NCBI GenBank assembly: GCA_947475655.1
Contig: CANJOB010000009.1
Span: 1-34,442, forward strand
DNA length: 34,442 bases
Direction: 5' to 3'
Source: Caulobacterales bacterium
GTDB taxonomy: Bacteria; Pseudomonadota; Alphaproteobacteria; Caulobacterales; Caulobacteraceae
The translations under genes and the position numbers were made by a program. The notes beneath the pieces were generated by a model that was not told where the DNA came from, did not search any database, and worked only from the letters and a program-made list of their open reading frames with translations. Below, piece by piece: positions 29,378-34,442 of the stretch; the stretch's first letter is position 1, and every line of letters begins with the position of its first letter.

Positions 29378-31771
29378 TTAACCGTAACGTCGGTCTTCGG
29401 TCTGTTCTTGCGCCAAAAACGTCAACAATACGTTGAGCGGGGCCGGGCGGGCGATCAGGTAGCCCTGGGCTACATCGCAGCCCATGGCGGTCAGCAGCTG
29501 CAGCCCGGCCTCGGTCTCGACCCCCTCAGCGGTCACCTTCAGGCCCAGGCTGTGCGCCAGGTCGATGGTCGAACGCACCAGCAGGGCGTCCTTGGCGCTG
29601 CTGTCGAGGCTCAAGACAAAGGCCTTGTCGATCTTCAGCTCGTCGGCCTTGATCTGCTTCAGATAGGCCAGGGACGACAAGCCAGAGCCGTAGTCGTCAA
29701 TGGAGACGGCGATGCCGGCGGCGGCGAAGCGGTCGATCACCTCCAGCGCATTGCGCGGGTTGTCGATGACCGCTGTCTCGGTGATCTCGAAGCAGAGCGG
29801 CCCCTCGGCAGTGGCGGCGATCTCCAGGGCGCGCTCGGCGAATTCCATGTCGCCCAGCAAGCGGCCGGAGACGTTGATCGACACGGCCAGGTCGAAGCCG
29901 GCGGCGCGCATCTTGGCCTGGTCGGCGATGGCGCGGGCCAGCACCCAGTCGGTCAGGGCGCGGATATGGCCGGTTTCCTCGGCCATGGGGATGAACAGGT
30001 CGGGCGGAAGCATGCCGCGTACCGGGTGGCGCCAGCGGGCTAGGGCCTCGCAGGCATCAACCTTGCGGCTGCGCAGGTCCAGCTTGGGCTGGTAGAACAG
30101 GTCGAGCGACCCGTCCTCCATCGCCAGGGCCATCTCGCTCATCAGCGACAGGTTGGCGACGGGATCGCCGTAGGTCGTGGCGTCGAAGGCGGCGATCTTC
30201 TGGCGCGCGGCGCGGGCCTGGCCGAGCGCGATGCCGCCCCGCTCGATCAGCAGGGAAACGTCGTCGGCGTGCACGCCCATCATGGCCAGGCCGATGGTGA
30301 GGTGGACGTCGACCATGCCGCCGTTGATGTCGCACGGCGCGTCCAGGGCGTTGAGGGCGTGGTGAAGCCGGGCCTGGGCCTCGGCCTCGCTGGCCGCGCG
30401 CATCGTGATCCCGAGCATGGAGGTGGCCAGGCGGGCGACGGCGCCGTCGACGGCCAGGGCGGCGGCGCGGCGGCCGACCTCGCCGACCAGGGCGGTGGCG
30501 GGACCGTAGCCGATGGCGCCGCGCACATGCTCGAAGCGGTCGATGCCGATGGACACCGCCACCAGCTGGCCGGCGTCGGTCTGGGTCGGAAGCTTGTCGA
30601 TGATATCGACATAGGCGGGACGGTTGAGCAGGCCGGTTTCGCTATCGTGCATGGCCTGGCGCAGGATGCGCGCCTCGCGCTCTGCGATCTCGTCGGCCAT
30701 TTCATTAAAGCCCTGGGCAAGAATGCCGATCTCGTCGCGGGTGTCGACCGTGGCGTGCGAGCGCTCGCCCGCCTGCAGCCGGCGCACCGCCTCGCCCAGC
30801 GCCAGCAGCGGCCGGGTGACGCTGCGCGCCAGGGCCCAGCTGCCCAGCACCACCAGGGCGATGCCCAGAAGACCGGTGATCAGCACCGCGCTCAGCAGCG
30901 GGCGGTAGGCCTCCATGGCCATGGACAGCGGATAGCGCAGCAGCAGCACCGCCGGCGCGCCCCCGTCAAGGGTGCGCAGGGATTTCACCATGGCGACGGA
31001 CTGGCCGTAGCCGTCCTTGATCTTGATCTGCGGGGTGGCCCGGGCCTTGGCCTGCTCGTCCAGCGAGGTATCGATCACGGAGGTGATGTCGGTCGAACGG
31101 GTCACCTTCAGCGGGCCCGAGGATGAGAGCCAACCCTTTGGCTCCTTGTGCAGCACGGTGGCCTGGATCGGGATGGCCGAGAGGCTTTCCAGCGCCCGCA
31201 TCTCGCCCTGGTCGAGGCGGCGGGCGAACACCACCCAGCCGTTCAGGGTCGGCGACAGGATCGGGGCGGCGATGGCCTGGTAGGAGGCTTGGCCCAGGGT
31301 CAGCACGCCGGAGGCGATCTGTTCGTCGAGGTTCACCGCCATGCGCTGGGCGGCGTCCTGAATCTGGCCGGCGTTGTCGCCGATCACCGCGCCGTTGGTG
31401 TCGAGCATGAAGGCGATGTCGACGTTGAGGCGGCGTTTGAGGTTGTCTAGGGCCGAGCCGATGGTCTCGTCGTCGCGCGAGGCCACCGCCGAGCGGAAAC
31501 CGAAATCGCGCGACAACAGGCCGGCGCCGTCCTGCAGGCGCCCGGAACGCAGGTCCCAGACCTGATCGAACACCGCCGCGGTGACGGTGAGTTGGTCGCG
31601 CACCGCCCGCTCCGCGTTGGAAGAGATCGCGCCATAGACGGCCAGGGAGACCAGGATCATCGCCGCGCCGAACAGACCGGCGTAGAGTACGGTCAGGCGG
31701 GTCCGCAGGCTGGCGAACCGCATCCAGCCGAGCGCGAGCGCGGTGAGGTCGGCGGGGGTCTTCACAATCAA
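29378..31771 (-). CDS. Membrane-bound GGDEF/EAL protein, probable c-di-GMP phosphodiesterase
   Basis: This protein of about 797 residues has a first TM helix (about 24-46), a periplasmic Cache-like sensor domain (about 50-285), a second TM helix (about 290-312), a HAMP linker, a GGDEF domain and an EAL domain. The GGDEF signature is lost: the position reads VARLATSMLGI (449-453 ATSML), so cyclase activity is unlikely. The EAL part keeps its motifs: CEALARWRHP (EAL at 575-577), the Asn in SINVSGRLL, FEITETAV, DDYGSGLSSL, LKIDKAFV, AEGVET and QGYLIARP. It should cleave c-di-GMP. The start is TTG at 31771, overlapping the cupredoxin stop (TTGA); a GTG at 31765 is the alternative. Its stop is 15 bases before the outer-membrane gene. 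Confidence 0.88.
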   Translation of the reverse strand: MIVKTPADLTALALGWMRFASLRTRLTVLYAGLFGAAMILVSLAVYGAISSNAERAVRDQLTVTAAVFDQVWDLRSGRLQDGAGLLSRDFGFRSAVASRDDETIGSALDNLKRRLNVDIAFMLDTNGAVIGDNAGQIQDAAQRMAVNLDEQIASGVLTLGQASYQAIAAPILSPTLNGWVVFARRLDQGEMRALESLSAIPIQATVLHKEPKGWLSSSGPLKVTRSTDITSVIDTSLDEQAKARATPQIKIKDGYGQSVAMVKSLRTLDGGAPAVLLLRYPLSMAMEAYRPLLSAVLITGLLGIALVVLGSWALARSVTRPLLALGEAVRRLQAGERSHATVDTRDEIGILAQGFNEMADEIAEREARILRQAMHDSETGLLNRPAYVDIIDKLPTQTDAGQLVAVSIGIDRFEHVRGAIGYGPATALVGEVGRRAAALAVDGAVARLATSMLGITMRAASEAEAQARLHHALNALDAPCDINGGMVDVHLTIGLAMMGVHADDVSLLIERGGIALGQARAARQKIAAFDATTYGDPVANLSLMSEMALAMEDGSLDLFYQPKLDLRSRKVDACEALARWRHPVRGMLPPDLFIPMAEETGHIRALTDWVLARAIADQAKMRAAGFDLAVSINVSGRLLGDMEFAERALEIAATAEGPLCFEITETAVIDNPRNALEVIDRFAAAGIAVSIDDYGSGLSSLAYLKQIKADELKIDKAFVLSLDSSAKDALLVRSTIDLAHSLGLKVTAEGVETEAGLQLLTAMGCDVAQGYLIARPAPLNVLLTFLAQEQTEDRRYG

Positions 31772-32400
31772 TAGGCCCGGTCGCGGTCGGGAGCGGGGCG
31801 CATGTCGACGCCGACGGCGAGGGCGACTTCCTGGACGCCTAAGGTCACGGGACGGGCGATCTCGTTGGCCACGGCGCGCTGGTAGGGGTGCCAGACCTTC
31901 ACCGTCGCCGCGCCGGCCGGCAGGCCGCGCAGGCGCACCTGGCCGTTGGCGTCGGTCTTGCCGGCGAAGGGCGTGGCGACCACCTTGATGAACGAGACCA
32001 TGGAGTCGTGGATATTGCAGCCGAGCGCGACCACGCCGGCCTTGTCGAATTTCACCGTGCGTGGCGCCTGCTCGCGGCCGTAGAGCTTCAGCTCGAACGC
32101 CTTTGTCGGCGAGAAAGAATAGACGTGGTGGCGCACCACGTCCTTGTTGGGGAACGACACCTCGGCCCCGACCGGCACCACCAGGATGAACGGGTCGAAC
32201 TTCATCTGCTGCTGCACGACCTGGTAGGTCCCGCCGGGCCGGGCCGGGCCGGCGCCGGCGACGTCGACCGTCACCACCACGTCGCGGACGGGCTTTCCGG
32301 CCTTGTCGCGCACGGTCACATTGAGGTCAGCCGCATGGCTGGCCCCGGCGAGCGCGACGCTCGAGAGCAGGCAAATCGCGAAGGCAAGGCGCGCGAACAT
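31768..32400 (-). CDS. Periplasmic cupredoxin-like protein
   Basis: This 210-residue exported protein has a Sec signal at about 1-23 (cleaved near SHA-A). It resembles small blue-copper or methylamine-utilisation-linked proteins. Candidate type 1 copper ligands are His91 or His92 (VRHHVYSFS) plus Cys128, His131 and Met134 (GCNIHDSM). Around them are VPVGAEVSFPNKDVV and a C-terminal carboxypeptidase-regulatory-like strand set (DANGQVRLRGLPAGAATVKVWHP). It could sense or carry copper or electrons in the periplasm. It is the first gene of the operon that continues to the c-di-GMP enzyme and an outer-membrane barrel. The 90-base region upstream should hold the promoter. Confidence 0.8.
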   Translation of the reverse strand: MFARLAFAICLLSSVALAGASHAADLNVTVRDKAGKPVRDVVVTVDVAGAGPARPGGTYQVVQQQMKFDPFILVVPVGAEVSFPNKDVVRHHVYSFSPTKAFELKLYGREQAPRTVKFDKAGVVALGCNIHDSMVSFIKVVATPFAGKTDANGQVRLRGLPAGAATVKVWHPYQRAVANEIARPVTLGVQEVALAVGVDMRPAPDRDRAY

Positions 32401-32490
32401 GCCTTAACCTTGACCGGTAAGGGGTGAAGTTCCGGTGAATCTTTCCCGAATTGACACCTGCGGCGTTTTCGCGCCGGCGTCAGAACCGCT

Positions 32491-33309
32491 CTAGCGCGCG
32501 GCCGCCTTGGCCCGGGCCTCGGCGACCCAGACTTCCCAGGGCCGCGCCACCGGGTCGATCCGCGCCGCCTCGGCGGCGTTCAGATAGACCGGCGGTCCCA
32601 TGCGCAGGGCCTCGGCCACCACCTGGGCGTTGGTCTGGGTATAGACCGACCACATCACCGCGAGCCTCACGGAAGGCGCCGTCACCGCCATGCCGTGGCC
32701 GCGGATCAGCACCACGTTCCGCATCCCCAGGGTCTTGGCCAGGGCCGAGCCGGTCTTGGCGTCGCGGATCAGCATGTTGTTCTCAGGCCCCGTGACGTCG
32801 CGGATCTCGTAGACCGGAACCGGGGTGACGCCGAGGAAGCCGGAGACGTGGGTCAGGGCTTGGAACGGGGTCTTGGTCACGGTGAAGGGCATGACGGCCG
32901 GGGAGTGGCTATGCACCACCGACTGCACGTCGGGCCGGGCGCGGTAGATCTCGCCGTGGATGAAGCGCTCCGAGTACATCTCGCGCCCGCGCTGATCGAC
33001 CGGCTGGCTGTCCTCGTCGTACTCCATGATGTCGGCGGCCTCGACCAGGCCCGGACCGCGCGAGCGGGCCATGTAGTAGTGCTTGGGGTTCTTAACCGAG
33101 CGGACGCTGATGTGGCCAAACCCGTCCAGCACCCGCTCGTTGGCCAGGATGTGGTTGCCGTCGATCAGGTCAGCGATCCGCAGCTCGTCTGTGTCGGCGA
33201 CCGCCGCCGGAGCGGCGGCGGAGGCCGCCGGCGCCTGGGCGAGAGCATGCGCGGCGGTCAGCATCGAAGCTGCGGCCACAGCGCAACGCAACAGGGTCTT
33301 GGCGGTCAT
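32491..33309 (-). CDS. Exported class II aldolase/adducin-like protein
   Basis: This 272-residue protein starts at the ATG at 33309, five to eight bases after a GGGAGAC site. Residues 1-24 form a Sec signal peptide (TLLRCAVAAASMLTAAHALA-Q) and an Ala/Pro-rich linker follows. The fold marks are GNHILANERVLDGFGHISVR, the metal ligands in SVVHSHSP, the catalytic Glu candidate in SERFIHGEIY, and the third metal His in LIRGHGMAV. Class II aldolases cleave sugar phosphates in the cytosol, so an exported form is odd and its substrate unknown. It lies 26 bases after an MFS transporter on the same strand, so the pair may handle one carbon source. Confidence 0.85.
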   Translation of the reverse strand: MTAKTLLRCAVAAASMLTAAHALAQAPAASAAAPAAVADTDELRIADLIDGNHILANERVLDGFGHISVRSVKNPKHYYMARSRGPGLVEAADIMEYDEDSQPVDQRGREMYSERFIHGEIYRARPDVQSVVHSHSPAVMPFTVTKTPFQALTHVSGFLGVTPVPVYEIRDVTGPENNMLIRDAKTGSALAKTLGMRNVVLIRGHGMAVTAPSVRLAVMWSVYTQTNAQVVAEALRMGPPVYLNAAEAARIDPVARPWEVWVAEARAKAAAR

Positions 33310-33335
33310 GGTCGTCTCCCTTGTTCTTGCCGCCA

Positions 33336-34442
33336 CTAAACCGGCTTTGGCCTTGGCATCAAGGCGCTGGCCATGGCGATCACGGCGATCATCGCCCCCA
33401 TGCCGTAGAGGCCGGGGGCGAAACCGCCCAGCACATCGCGCGACAGCCCGACCGCTAGCGGCCCGATGGCCGAGACCGCGCCGATCAGGCAGGTCAGGGC
33501 GAATATCTCCAGGTTGTGCCGCGGGCCGTAGAACTCCAGCAGAAGCACGGTGACCGCCAGGACGGTGAAGCCGAAACCAAGGCCGATCCCGGAGGCGTAG
33601 AGCAGGATCGCCCCCTGACCGTGGCCGTAGGCCAGGGCGGTTGAGCCCGCCGCCAGCATTCCCTGCCCCAGCACCAGCAGGATGCGCGGGTCGATCTTCT
33701 CGGCCAGGGCGCCGCCGGCCAGGCGCGCCAGCATGGCCAGCAGGCCTTCCAGGCTCAGGGCCAGGCCGGCCATGGCCGGGGTCGTCCCCCGCTCTGTCAG
33801 GTGCGCCACCGACAGGCCGGCGGCCACGGAACCCGCCAGCAGGTGGCTGAAATAGGCGGCCATCAGCACGTAGAACTGCGGCGTGCGCAGGGCCTGGGCG
33901 ACGCTGAAATCGGCCCCCGAGGCGGTGGCCAGCGCCTGTTCGTGGGTCTGGACCGCCGGTTCGATCCGGCCCACCGCCAGCACGCAGGCCAGGCCGACGA
34001 TCCCGGCCAGCACGGCCTGCAGCACCCAGTATCCGCGCCAGCCGATGTCGGCGGACATCTGTTCGGCGAACAGCGGACCCGCCACGCCGCCTAAGGCGCC
34101 GAGCGTGAAATAGACCCCGAACGCCATGGCCTTGCGGGTGAATATCTGCCCCAGGGCATAGGTGCCGGGGATCAGGGCCATCATCTGAAACCCCGCCCCG
34201 CACAGCACCGCCCCGACCAGGTAGGCGGCCTGGCTCTCCGCGTGGGCGAAGCCGAGCAGGCCGGCGACCATGACCACCGAGCCGGCCAACAGGGTCGTGC
34301 GCAGGCCGAAACGCCGGATCAGGGCGGCGGGAAACCAAGACGACGCCCCGGTGGCCGCGCCCATCAGGGTGAAGCCCAGGCCCGCCTCGCCCCAGCTCCA
34401 GCCCAGCTCGCGCACCATCGCCGGCAGCACCACCCCCAGCGA
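33336..34442 (-). CDS. MFS transporter (N terminus outside the window)
   Basis: The frame runs past the right edge; 368 residues are visible, with about 11 transmembrane helices. It contains the MFS loop RRFGLRTTLLAGSVVMV, a GALGGVAGPLFAEQ stretch, and a GGALAEKIDPRILLVLGQG repeat loop in the second half. It resembles monocarboxylate or small-acid transporters of the MFS, but the substrate cannot be read. It precedes the aldolase-like gene by 26 bases on the same strand, suggesting a two-gene unit. Confidence 0.85.
   Translation of the reverse strand, partial: SLGVVLPAMVRELGWSWGEAGLGFTLMGAATGASSWFPAALIRRFGLRTTLLAGSVVMVAGLLGFAHAESQAAYLVGAVLCGAGFQMMALIPGTYALGQIFTRKAMAFGVYFTLGALGGVAGPLFAEQMSADIGWRGYWVLQAVLAGIVGLACVLAVGRIEPAVQTHEQALATASGADFSVAQALRTPQFYVLMAAYFSHLLAGSVAAGLSVAHLTERGTTPAMAGLALSLEGLLAMLARLAGGALAEKIDPRILLVLGQGMLAAGSTALAYGHGQGAILLYASGIGLGFGFTVLAVTVLLLEFYGPRHNLEIFALTCLIGAVSAIGPLAVGLSRDVLGGFAPGLYGMGAMIAVIAMASALMPRPKPV

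Overview
The window is high-GC, densely packed alphaproteobacterial DNA. Several things point to the order Caulobacterales (Caulobacter, Phenylobacterium or a relative): a lovK-lovR photosensory pair, a grpE/hrcA/rph block next to dnaN-recF-gyrB with no dnaA, an alphaproteobacterial Pho cluster, and the CCCCGGCGAAAGCCGGGG class of intergenic palindrome. The genus assignment is inference from gene content. No rRNA, tRNA, CRISPR array, transposase or prophage gene was seen. No gene-free stretch exceeds 200 bases.

Layout. 1-571: 3' part of arsH. 711-1388 (-): a CX5R phosphatase, divergent from a lipid A / Kdo operon at 1584-7499 (MsbA-type ABC exporter, DUF374 acyltransferase, His-rich CDF metal exporter, waaA, lpxK). 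Two nested palindromes fill the divergent spacer. The operon ends in a repeat that encodes the last residues of LpxK. 7513-11477 (-): phoR, a PHO box, phoU, phoB and purD, without pstSCAB. 11625-14819: a large autotransporter with calcium-loop motifs. 14985-16013: an orphan sulfate-binding protein followed by a strong intrinsic terminator. 16167-19426: a tightly coupled signalling run made of lovK (broken by an in-frame amber codon), lovR, a SemiSWEET transporter, and a CnrY/CnrX/CnrH-like set (membrane anti-sigma, LTxxQ periplasmic sensor, ECF sigma factor). 19427-20738: two divergent small exported proteins, including a DUF6152 member. 20735-25454 (-): gyrB, recF and dnaN. 25561-27295 (-): grpE and hrcA. 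27369-28082: rph. 28088-32400 (-): an apparent three-gene operon of periplasmic cupredoxin, membrane GGDEF/EAL protein and outer-membrane barrel. 32491-34442 (-): an exported class II aldolase-like protein after an MFS transporter that runs off the window.

The points most worth a second look are five. (1) lovK is interrupted by a single TAG between its LOV and kinase halves, with no conventional restart codon before the phospho-accepting histidine. (2) A CnrYXH-like sigma module has no metal-efflux genes beside it and a Met-rich rather than His-rich sensor. (3) The cupredoxin / c-di-GMP / outer-membrane operon looks like an envelope redox or copper sensing system. (4) A near-consensus PHO box sits between phoR and phoU where pst genes are often found. 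(5) The lipid A locus has a repeat-derived LpxK tail, an embedded metal exporter and a divergent PTP-like phosphatase.
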